Below are positions 1 through 8,622 of a stretch of 64,000 nucleotides of DNA, in pieces. The position numbers and the translations under genes were made by a program. Every line of letters starts with the position of its first letter. The first letter of the stretch is position 1. The DNA lies in the NCBI GenBank assembly GCA_036898135.1, contig CM072511.1:42774103-42838102 (forward strand), written 5' to 3'. The DNA is from Oncomelania hupensis. Its lineage: Eukaryota > Mollusca > Gastropoda > Littorinimorpha > Pomatiopsidae. Below the pieces are notes generated by a model that ran no database searches, was not told where the DNA came from, and saw only the letters and a program-made list of their open reading frames with translations.

Positions 1-1430
1 CACTAAGGGTTTAATTCTTTTTCTGCCTGTGGGTTGCTATTTTCTTATTTTCAGCTCTGTTCTTCTGTTAGTTGGATTGTTTGTTTTTGTTAGTTCTTTG
101 CTGTGTAGGGTTCTGTCCTTTCATGCGTGTGCTTGGGTGTGTGATCTCTTTGCCCTTATTTTAAGTAGGTTATAGTGTTAGAATTTCAGCCCCATTTAAT
201 TTAATTTAATTTACTTTATTTATTCATTGTGTTGTTTGATTCGCATTGATTTTGATGTTGTAATATTCTGTATTGATGTATGTAGTTATACTGGGTTATC
301 CTTGTTAAATTGTTTCCCTTTATTTAGCTTGATTGTTGTTAAATTGTTTCCCTTGATTTAGTTTAGTTGTGGATACATTGTTTCCTTTGGTTCATGTTGG
401 ATTGTTAGTGCTGATAGTTTTGTTTGTGATTTTATTTGGTTTAGTAATTCTGTTTGACTTTGAATTTAATTTACTTTGGTTTAGTAATTCTGTTGGACTT
501 TGAATTTAATTGGATGTAGAGTAGTATAGTAGTTAGTGTGACAGTATTTAATTTTTATTATTTATAAAATTAACCTTCATAAGACTTTGTTATTTTGTTG
601 AGTTTATTTTCCTTTGGCCGTCAACTTGGTATTATAGTGTTATTTAGTTCTAGTGCTTATAGTGTTGAGAGTTAATTGTTTTTTTTTCTCATTTCATAAT
701 TCTTTATTTAATAACTTTGTTTAAATAATATTTCCTTTGTGGGCATTGTATATATTTTTCATTAGGGTAGTTTTTTAAAACTGGTTCATATAATTATTCT
801 CTTGGGACAAGGGAGGTAACAAATTTGATTGTGAATGTTTGAGCGGTTGGTATATTTTATTTGACTTAGAAATTTATTTAATTTTTTTTTTAAAATTCCT
901 ATTGACATTAATATAAACTTTAAATACTTGTGAGTAGATTCATTACTGGGATTATGCATAATAATATTATCATACTTTAAAACTAAAAGACTGTTTGAAC
1001 AAATATTTGGATACAAACTTAACTTAGTAACTTAATCTTTCACTGTATATTCATTGTGTTTATTATCAACTTCAGTTGAAGTTCTTCAACATATGTTGTG
1101 AATATATTGACTTAGAGTATTCCATTTGATATTTAAAAAATTTGTCATTGCTTCAGAACTTGTAAAACATATTGGTATAATACAATATATAATTTGCTTT
1201 GTATACATTTAAGACTTGGCTGCTTTCATTATAACTTGAATTGTGCATTGTATTGAAAAGCTGCTTTTGAAAAAACCTTAATTGTTTTCATAAGATTCAT
1301 TGAGCAATTTATAGTTGTTTGATTGATTGCATTTTGCCATTTCATTGTTGATACTTTATTTTATTGATTTACTGTTTGAACACTTTGATACTTTTATAGT
1401 AACTTTTTTTTTGTTGGTTGTTGATCTACA
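1..1430 (+). other. Untranslated leader region of Gmr1-like element 1
   Basis: This is AT-rich and T-rich sequence directly upstream of the gag-pol ORF, with no credible coding. I found no copy of the LTR start seen at 6248, so the 5' LTR probably lies left of the window or the element is 5' truncated. The leader holds short tandem duplications, listed separately. A leader of this length is unusual for a gypsy element, so part of it may be flanking DNA. Confidence 0.5.
302..512. repeat. Short tandem duplications in the leader
   Basis: The motif TTGTTAAATTGTTTCCCTT occurs twice between about 302 and 356. A 40-bp period repeat built on TTTGGTTTAGTAATTCTG occurs twice at about 435-512. They look like local slippage duplications. 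Confidence 0.7.
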
Positions 1431-4400
1431 TTGTACTTAGCCATGTCTGATGATTATGATCAGTTGTTCCAATCTTTTATTGCTCAAGCTACAACTTTGG
1501 GTATTCCTGATAAAGAACGTGGGAAATATGTACAGGATTGTTTTGATCGTCTTGAGAGACAAAGATTGAGAGATGAAAAAAAAATAGAAGCGGAGATTGA
1601 ATTAGCTAAAAAACAAGCAGAAATTGAACTAGCTAAAAAACAAGCAGATGTTGAATTAGAAAAAGCAAGTAAACTAGCAGATGTTGAGTTAGAGAGAGAG
1701 AAAACAAAACAAAAGGAATTTGAGTTCCGTTCTGAACATAGACTTGATGAACAGGATGTTAGTCATGGAAACAGAGGTAGAGATAGTAATTCTTTTGGTG
1801 CTAGGCCTGTTTACCCCAAGTTGCCTCTTTTCAAAGAAAGACAAGATGACATAGATTCTTACCTTTTTCGTTTTGAGACTCATGCTACAGCCCTTGGCTG
1901 GGATAAAAGCAAATGGGTTACATTTCTTTCAGCTTTGTTAGAAGGTAATGCACTGAACTTATACCACAGTCTTGCTGCAAATGGTGAGGTTGATTACCCA
2001 ACTTTGAAAGACAATTTGCTTAAGAAGTTCCAGTGTACTGCTGAAGGTTTTCGCAAGAAATTCCGTGAAGTCCGACCAGACTCAAACGAACCTTTCCAAA
2101 CATTTGGTATTGAACTGAACAGATTGTTTGATAGGTGGATAGCTTTGTCCGGTGTTCCTAGAAACATGCAAGGAATAATGAATCTTGTGTTAGGTGAGCA
2201 GTTTCTAGAATGTGTGTCACAAGATCTCGCTACTTTCATTCGCGAGCGTGGACTTGTCACATTGGATGATATGGTTAAAACCGCTGAAAGTTATCGTCTT
2301 GCTCGTCCCGCAAAGAACTTAGCACGCAAATCGGCTGCTACAATTTTCGGTTCAGTAGGATCAGTTGATGTAGCTGAGGAATCGCAAGCTGCTGCTGGCT
2401 CTGCAGATTCTGGCGGTGGTTACTCAAACTATCGAGGTCGTGGCTATTGGAGAAATCGTGGTGGTTTTCAAAAGAAAGACCCAACATACACAGATTCGAA
2501 CCAAAAGGTCGAAGGTCGTTTTGATCAAACTCGGGGATCTTATAGACGTGGACGTGGAGGTGGTTCATTTTACACCAATTTTGATAATTGCCCTCTTTGT
2601 GATGGTAAAGGTCATGGTCCAAAGCAATGTCTCCTTCGAAATAGTCAAAACCCTTGCCCTGTTTGCAACATTGGTGGTCATACTAGAAGAACTTGTCCCT
2701 TTGTTGTAAAGAAAGCCACAGCTTCAGATGATAAGACTAATAAATCAAGCTCTGGTTGTGCAGTTGTCCCTGTAGACTCTGAAGTTGTTTGTTCTGTTTT
2801 TGATCAGACACCTGGTCACTTGCATTTAGAAGTTGGTTCGGTAAACTCTACTGCTTGCTCAGTTCTGCGAGACACAGGTGCTACCATTTGTGGTGTTCGA
2901 AAACGTTTGGTTTCTGATGAGCAGTATGTACCAGGTACTGTTCGTTGTAAAACTTTTGGTGGTGAGATAAACATCTACCAGCAGGCTAAAGTTGTTGTTT
3001 CTTGTCCATATTTTGTTGGAGAGTTGGTTTGTTGTGTTCTTGAGGATCCAGTTGCTGACTTGATTGTAGGAAATATTCCAGGGTTGATTGTCCAGCAGAC
3101 CCAAGGTACCCAAGTTGCTGCTGCTGCTGATGATGTCCCTGTTGCTACTGTCACTACTCGTGCTCAGGCTAGGAAGCAGGATCTCCCGCACAAACCTCTT
3201 GTCACTGTGTGCGATGACTTGAAGGTCACTCGTGTTGAACTTATTCAGTTGCAGAAAGATGATGCTACTTTGCAAGGTTGTTTTAAGTTAGCTGATTCAG
3301 GTGAAGAAAATGTTGTTGGTTCTGCTACTTATACTTTCTATTTTAAAGATGATATTTTGTACAGAAGGTATCAGAAATCCAAGGATATTTTGCATCAGGT
3401 TGTCGTTCCTGAAAAACTTCGTACTTCAGTCATGATTGCTGCGCATGATCAACTTTTGGCTGGTCATTGTGGAGTTCGTAGAACTTTGACTAGGATTCTG
3501 TCCCAGTTCTTTTGGCCTGGTGTTTCTGCTGATGTGAGTGCTTATGTTCACACTTGTAACATTTGCCAGAAAACAATTTCAAAAGGAAAAGTTCCCCCTG
3601 TTCCTTTGGCGACTATGCCTCTTATCTCGACTCCATTCGAGAGGGTCGCTATTGATCTAGTTGGGCCTTTGTCCCCTCCATCTGTTGAAGGTCACAGATA
3701 CATTCTGACTTTGATTGATTTGGCTACTAGGTTTCCCGAAGCTGTTCCTATGAAAGACATTTCTTCTGTTGCTGTGGCTGAGGCTTTGATGAGTATTTTT
3801 TCAAGGTTAGGTTTTCCCAAGGAAATTCTTTCAGATCAAGGTTCTCAATTCAACTCAGATTTGATGAAACAGTTTCATGCTTTGTGTGGTACTCAAGCCA
3901 TACGTACTTCACCCTACCATCCTCAAGCAAATGGTATGGTTGAACGGTTTCATGGCACTTTGAAATCTATGCTTCGAAAGGTTGTTCATTCTCAACCGAA
4001 AGCTTGGCATCGCTATCTTCCTGCATTGCTCTTCGCATGTAGAGAATTGCCGTCAGAAAGTACAGGTTTCAGTCCTTTCGAACTGATGTTCGGTCGCAAA
4101 CCGAGAGGTCCCATTTCTCTCATTGCTGATTTCTGGACCGAAGATCACAACTCTAGTGATACATCAGCGAAGCCATTGTACAATTACCTCTTTGACCTGA
4201 AGAATATTATTTCTGAAGTTTGTGAAATTGCTTCCCAAAACTCTGCAGATTCGTCTGTCAAGAACAAAAGGTACTTTGATCGTCGTGCAAAGGCACGAAC
4301 TTTTTCTGTCCATGATGAGGTACTCGTTCTTCTCCCCACTGACTCTAACAAACTTCTTATGACATGGTCAGGTCCTTATTTTGTACAGGAATGTCTTCAT

Positions 4401-5693
4401 CCAGATTATAGGATTCTTGTGAAAGGCAAGTCGAAGATTTTCCATGCAAACATGCTCAAACGATATCTTCGTCGTGTTGATGCTGCTGCTGGTGTTGTTG
4501 AGGATTCTACACGGTTGTCAACAGGTGTTTTAGTTGACTGGTCTTCCATTTCTACTTTTTTGCTTTCAGATGTCGAGGATGTTGGACCTCAGTGTGATGT
4601 TTCTCATGCTGACGTTTCAGATTGGCATACTGTCCCATCAGTGGCTATTGGTGTTGTCCAAGATGATGATGATGTTGGTGGTCTTCCCACTATTCCTCTC
4701 ATGTTGTCGTCTGTCAATGACGAGGACATTTCAAAGATCGATTTCAACAATGATCTCTCTGATTCTGATGGTCAGTCCCTGTATTCAGTGTTTGCAGATT
4801 TTCCTACGGTGTTGACATCGAGACCCGGTGCATTCAATGGAAATCTATTCCTTGACGTCAAACTTACGACTGATGTTCCAGTTCGTCGACGGGCTTATGA
4901 TTTACCTTTCTCTTCTAAGCAGGTAGTTGTAAGAGAGATTCAAGCCATGCTTGATCTGGGTGTGATTGAGAAGTCAAAGTCTGCATATTCATCACCTGTT
5001 GTCCTGGTTCAGAAAAAAGATGGTGCTTGTAGGTTTTGCATTGACTACAGAGCCCTCAACAAGATTACAGTTTTCGATGCTGAGCCCATTCCAGATGTGG
5101 ACGAGTTGTTCACAAGGCTTGCGAACAGTACGTTTTTCACACGTATTGATCTTTCTAAGGGCTACTGGCAGATTGTTGTCAGCCCGGTGGATCGTCACAA
5201 GACGGCGTTCGCAACGCACATTGGTCTCTACCAATGGATCAGGATGCCTTTTGGTTTGGTTTCTGCCCCAGCAGTGTTTGCCCGGATGATGAGGATGCTC
5301 GAACTTAATGAGGCCAATTCTATGAATTTCTTTGACGATGTTTTGGTTCATAGTGCTACTTTCCAAGATCATCTTGTGCATGTTAGAGAAGTTTTAAACA
5401 AGCTGCTTCACTACAACTTGACTGCAAGACCAGCTAAGATCGCGTCTGGCTACAAGAGTCTTGAGTTTCTTGGACATGTGGTGGGAGAGGGGATGCTGCG
5501 TCCGGAAAAGAAAAAGATAGAAAAGATTTTGGCTATCCCGACTCCGACCACCAGGAAGCAGGTCCGTTCCCTGTTAGGGCTGTTAAGTTTTTATAGACGA
5601 TTATGTCCCTGCTTTCGCAACCATCACTGCTCCCATTACAGATCTCACAAAGGAGACGAAAGCGCACACAATTGCGTGGACTCCTGCTTGTGA
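1431..5693 (+). CDS. Ty3/gypsy gag-PR-INT-RT polyprotein, Gmr1-like order
   Basis: This 1420-codon ORF encodes a retrotransposon polyprotein; the Met at 1443 (MSDDYDQ) fits gag better than the Met at 1431. In order: a charged K/E/A-rich coiled coil (about residues 45-95), a gag capsid-like region, two CX2CX4HX4C zinc knuckles (about 386-422), an aspartic protease motif DTGA (about 478), an HHCC integrase zinc-binding domain (about 672-711), and an integrase core with D (IDLVGP, ~741), D (SDQGSQF, ~801) and E (NGMVERF, ~838). Reverse transcriptase follows from ~1140 with FFDD near 1300. Integrase upstream of RT is the hallmark of the Gmr1-like gypsy group and unlike ordinary gypsy. The frame is lost near 5611, so the natural C-terminus with RNase H is read in another frame. 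Gag, PR and INT look complete. Confidence 0.93.
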   Translation: MYLAMSDDYDQLFQSFIAQATTLGIPDKERGKYVQDCFDRLERQRLRDEKKIEAEIELAKKQAEIELAKKQADVELEKASKLADVELEREKTKQKEFEFRSEHRLDEQDVSHGNRGRDSNSFGARPVYPKLPLFKERQDDIDSYLFRFETHATALGWDKSKWVTFLSALLEGNALNLYHSLAANGEVDYPTLKDNLLKKFQCTAEGFRKKFREVRPDSNEPFQTFGIELNRLFDRWIALSGVPRNMQGIMNLVLGEQFLECVSQDLATFIRERGLVTLDDMVKTAESYRLARPAKNLARKSAATIFGSVGSVDVAEESQAAAGSADSGGGYSNYRGRGYWRNRGGFQKKDPTYTDSNQKVEGRFDQTRGSYRRGRGGGSFYTNFDNCPLCDGKGHGPKQCLLRNSQNPCPVCNIGGHTRRTCPFVVKKATASDDKTNKSSSGCAVVPVDSEVVCSVFDQTPGHLHLEVGSVNSTACSVLRDTGATICGVRKRLVSDEQYVPGTVRCKTFGGEINIYQQAKVVVSCPYFVGELVCCVLEDPVADLIVGNIPGLIVQQTQGTQVAAAADDVPVATVTTRAQARKQDLPHKPLVTVCDDLKVTRVELIQLQKDDATLQGCFKLADSGEENVVGSATYTFYFKDDILYRRYQKSKDILHQVVVPEKLRTSVMIAAHDQLLAGHCGVRRTLTRILSQFFWPGVSADVSAYVHTCNICQKTISKGKVPPVPLATMPLISTPFERVAIDLVGPLSPPSVEGHRYILTLIDLATRFPEAVPMKDISSVAVAEALMSIFSRLGFPKEILSDQGSQFNSDLMKQFHALCGTQAIRTSPYHPQANGMVERFHGTLKSMLRKVVHSQPKAWHRYLPALLFACRELPSESTGFSPFELMFGRKPRGPISLIADFWTEDHNSSDTSAKPLYNYLFDLKNIISEVCEIASQNSADSSVKNKRYFDRRAKARTFSVHDEVLVLLPTDSNKLLMTWSGPYFVQECLHPDYRILVKGKSKIFHANMLKRYLRRVDAAAGVVEDSTRLSTGVLVDWSSISTFLLSDVEDVGPQCDVSHADVSDWHTVPSVAIGVVQDDDDVGGLPTIPLMLSSVNDEDISKIDFNNDLSDSDGQSLYSVFADFPTVLTSRPGAFNGNLFLDVKLTTDVPVRRRAYDLPFSSKQVVVREIQAMLDLGVIEKSKSAYSSPVVLVQKKDGACRFCIDYRALNKITVFDAEPIPDVDELFTRLANSTFFTRIDLSKGYWQIVVSPVDRHKTAFATHIGLYQWIRMPFGLVSAPAVFARMMRMLELNEANSMNFFDDVLVHSATFQDHLVHVREVLNKLLHYNLTARPAKIASGYKSLEFLGHVVGEGMLRPEKKKIEKILAIPTPTTRKQVRSLLGLLSFYRRLCPCFRNHHCSHYRSHKGDESAHNCVDSCL

Positions 5694-6150
5694 GGAAGCG
5701 TTGGTTAAGATCAGACACATTTTTTCTTCTGCGCCTGTTCTTCAGTTACCTAGGCTGGACCAACCATTCATTTTGCGCACGGATGCTAGTTCTACTGGCT
5801 TGGGTGCTGTGCTGCTTCAGGAGTTGGAGGAAACTCTTCACCCCGTGTCATTTACGAGCAGAAAGTTGCTCGACAGGGAAACCCGATATAGCACGATAGA
5901 AAGGGAATGTTTGGCTATTGTTTGGGCTATTTCGAAATTTTCCAAATTTCTCTGGGGGGTTGACTTCGTCCTTCAGACTGATCACAGACCGCTGACGTAC
6001 TTGCATACAAGTCGCTTTAAGAATTCCCGCATCATGCGTTGGTCTTTGTCCTTACAAGAGTTCAGATTCACTCTTGAACCACTTCCAGGTACACAGAATG
6101 TGTTCGCGGATCTGTTGTCACGCGCTGATCGTGATCAATCGGTTCCATAG
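5612..6150 (+). pseudogene. RT connection and RNase H domain, frameshifted from gag-pol
   Basis: Sequence homologous to the end of gypsy RT and to RNase H continues in the +1 frame relative to the main ORF. The switch lies at about 5608-5613 and is explained by one extra T. The RNase H part shows the first catalytic Asp (ILRTDASSTGLG), the Glu context (TIERECLAIVWAI) and the late Asp (QTDHRPL). It ends at a stop at 6148-6150, 98 bp before the LTR. The shift lies in a conserved region with no obvious slippery heptamer, so mutation is more likely than programmed frameshifting. It would leave this copy without its own RNase H. Confidence 0.88.
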
Positions 6151-6234
6151 ATCAAGGTTACGTGGTCGTTGCTGTGTTTTGACATTATCCTCAGAACTTG
6201 TAAAAAATAACCTCGGTCGGTTCTTTTTTTCTTT

Positions 6235-6247
6235 GGGAGGGGGGTAG
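6235..6247 (+). promoter_or_regulatory. Polypurine tract of element 1
   Basis: The purine run GGGAGGGGGGTAG abuts a sequence beginning TGTAACGACC, the expected arrangement of plus-strand primer and 3' LTR start. Confidence 0.75.
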
Positions 6248-6290
6248 TGTAACGACCGCAGTTCGTACACATTTGTGTATGAAGACGTGA

Positions 6291-6298
6291 TGACGTCA
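6291..6298. promoter_or_regulatory. cAMP-response element (CRE) in the LTR
   Basis: The perfect palindrome TGACGTCA lies 43 bp into the LTR, within GACGTGATGACGTCACTG. This is the binding site of CREB/ATF bZIP factors. Its U3 position makes a regulatory role plausible; function is inferred. Confidence 0.6.
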
Positions 6299-6418
6299 CT
6301 GCGTTAATTTTCGAATAGTTTGTGAACTGTGTTAGGTTAGAGACTATACATCAGCCTAAGCGAGAGGACGCATTCGTGGGTGCTCTGGGAAAGACCTGAT
6401 TCTTTAGGACTTTAGCTG

Positions 6419-6425
6419 TATAAGA
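6419..6425 (+). promoter_or_regulatory. Candidate TATA box of LTR 1
   Basis: TATAAGA lies about 170 bp into the LTR and 120 bp past the CRE, a normal distance for a U3 core promoter. Only sequence and position support it. Confidence 0.4.
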
Positions 6426-7578
6426 ATACAGGTATTTATTTATTATTATTATTAGTGGTATTTATAATGAACTGCTAAGCTATCCTTATGAAAAAGGAAG
6501 AGTATTGCTTTTTGTGAATTAGTGAGTTTAGGGTACAGAAGAACCCATGTTTGAAAACAAAGTTCGATAACTCGTGTCAATATTTATTTGATCATGTGTA
6601 TGTATGTGTGACTCAGTTTGTAATTATGATGCCATTTTTATATTAATTCATATGTGAAGATATGGGGCTGAAATAGGAACGTATTTCAGTTGTATAACTT
6701 GTATATCTATTGATGAATGAATGGGTGCAAATATGTTATAAAATGAAGGTGAGCTGTGTTTGTAATATTGGGCTCATAGTCCATTGTGTGTAGCCTATGC
6801 AATGTGTGTAAAGTGGCTATGCTAGGTATTGTCACAGGAGTGGTGACAATAGTGATTGTAGTGATTGTGGTGGCGTGTAGAAGACATTCTACAAAGATAA
6901 ATGATCCTTACTCAATGTGAGCTATTGTCACGAAGAGAGGGGTTGGGGGATGGGGGTTAAGCTCTTAATCTCTAGCGCGGTATTTCCTCCTTTGATAGGA
7001 TAATGGTGCGATGACATTCAAGAGATTAATGCTGGGCCAACGTAATAGACAGACAGGGTAAAGACGAGATGGAGAGTAAGGCTACACTAGTTAAGAAATT
7101 CACATTCAAAGGCCAGTCAGGGTAATTGCGATTTCTATATTTATTCACTTTTATTAATTTGAAATGGGGACTGTAGGTCAAATACTTCTAACGTGAGTCA
7201 TTGGCAAAGCGTCTTTTAGTAAGGAGTAGTCCGGTGATATTCTGGGTAGTCAATATTTAGGGTACTAGAGCGAATGTAGACTGATCTCATCACAGGGCGA
7301 GAGTGTATCTGTATGGTTTTCAGAGTCTCTCTGATAATCTGGCGAGTGGGGATTCTCGTAGGCTTAGGCACTTAGCTCTGTACGGCAGTGCGGCGATGGG
7401 TCCAGGATACTCTGGTTGGCTTGTTAGCACGGTCAGTAGCGTGGGCGGTGAAGATGCAGGTCAGCGGTCACGCGATGACGCATGGATCACGAGTGCTTGT
7501 CTTGTGATGGTACAGGCCTAGAAATCGGCTTTCGTGGCTAGCCGTCTAGAAAATGGCGAAGTCCCAAGTCTCGCTTCT

Positions 7579-7583
7579 CATTG
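7579..7583. repeat. Target-site duplication of element 2 (left)
   Basis: CATTG immediately left of the left LTR is repeated as CATTG at 13286-13290 after the right LTR. A 5-bp duplication is typical of Ty3/gypsy integrase. Confidence 0.92.
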
Positions 7584-8215
7584 TGTTACACTCAGTTCGA
7601 TGATGGTGTTTGTCGTTATCAGTATTTGATTCAGCCCCGATGCTGAATTCCTGATAGTTGTGTAACTCAGATTCGTTTATTCACACAGCCTGCTCAATCA
7701 GCTTACAAGTCACAAAGTCGACGTATGAAGTTTTCCACTTTTATTCAGCATACATCAACAACTGCATACAATTCTCAATTCAACAACTTTCACAGCAACT
7801 TTCCAAATCACTATCAACAACTTTTCTTTCTCCACAGGAACTCGGCACACGATTAAATAACCTCTCTCTTTTCTGGAACAATTGGGTACATGGTAGAAAT
7901 GACGTACTGCCACCAATCGAATAAAAGATCGTCATCACTGACTTACGTCAATACATATTTTTATATCTTCCAGAACGACCTCTTGCTTCGACATGTATCG
8001 GGAAGTTTCTATCAAGAGTAAACACGCATATCCAGAAGATTCTCAAATAATATCGACTAACGCAAATTATCAACGTTATACAAAGCCTCTCCTAACAACA
8101 ATGCAAACTCAAATCAAAGGTAAATAAACTCCATTATTGAATACTTTGCAAATCGAAACGATTAGATCTATCGTACACGCTTCCGACATACTTTCGTTCA
8201 CGTTTCAACGTAACA
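7584..8215 (-). repeat. 3' LTR of element 2
   Basis: This 632-bp LTR has TG...CA ends when read on the - strand (TGTTACG...TGTAACA) and matches 12654-13285 at an offset of 5070. Small ORFs in both LTRs are identical by descent and not genes. The LTR also has two-unit heat-shock-like motifs (TTCTGGAAC, TTCCAGAAC, GAAGATTC). Confidence 0.95.
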
Positions 8216-8228
8216 TAACCCCCCACTC
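8216..8228 (-). promoter_or_regulatory. Polypurine tract of element 2
   Basis: On the - strand GAGTGGGGGGTTA lies directly before the 3' LTR, the expected plus-strand priming site. Confidence 0.7.
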
Positions 8229-8336
8229 AAGAAGAAATTTACCTAATTTCTTTCAACAACGTTGAAACGTAATGCACAAACAAAGTTCAGAATTAAAACT
8301 TATTTCAGACTGTCTGAACATTATCAACGTTCTCAA

Positions 8337-8622
8337 TTCATTCACAAAGAGTCAATGGTTTTCATCTTCAAATCTGTCTGGATATTGTCAATGTTCACAG
8401 TTCATTCACACAGAGTCAAAGTTTCTCATCTGCAAGTCTTTCTGGATACTGTCAATGTTCACAGATCATTTACACAGAGTCAATGTTTCTCATCTGCAAA
8501 TCTTTCTGGATACTGTCAATGTTCACAGTTCATTTACCCAATCAACGTTTTTCATTTTCAAGTCTGTCATTACCAATATTCTTAGTTCGTCCACACAGTC
8601 AATGATCTTTCATCCGCAAGGA
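8337..8622. repeat. 64-bp tandem repeat in the 3' region of element 2
   Basis: Three 64-bp units (8337-8400, 8401-8464, 8465-8528), each starting near TTCATTCACACAGAGTCAA and ending near GTCAATGTTCACAG, are followed by a diverged 57-bp unit and a partial one. A decayed partial unit precedes them near 8310. The array lies between the end of the ORF and the polypurine tract. Confidence 0.85.

Larger units (their letters stand above)
6248..7583 (+). repeat. 3' LTR of element 1 (start clear, end unknown)
   Basis: The LTR starts with TGTAACGACC right after the polypurine tract. Its end cannot be set because no 5' LTR is in the window. Element 2 is inserted at 7584, so the LTR may continue after 13290. 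It holds a perfect CRE and a TATA-like box close to its start, as expected of a U3 promoter. No coding was recognised. Confidence 0.55.

Noticed and set aside
2338..3275. Antisense ORFs over gag and protease
   Set aside because: Shadows of the strong + strand polyprotein frame.
5600..5620. Programmed frameshift between RT and RNase H
   Set aside because: Site lies inside conserved RT sequence and no slippery heptamer is present; a one-base insertion is simpler.
7658..7924. 88-codon ORF, identical to one at 12728-12994
   Set aside because: Both lie inside the two LTRs of element 2 and are identical because the LTRs are; no protein family.
8337..8622. CRISPR-like array
   Set aside because: Units are adjacent 64-bp tandem copies without unique spacers, in a eukaryotic retrotransposon.
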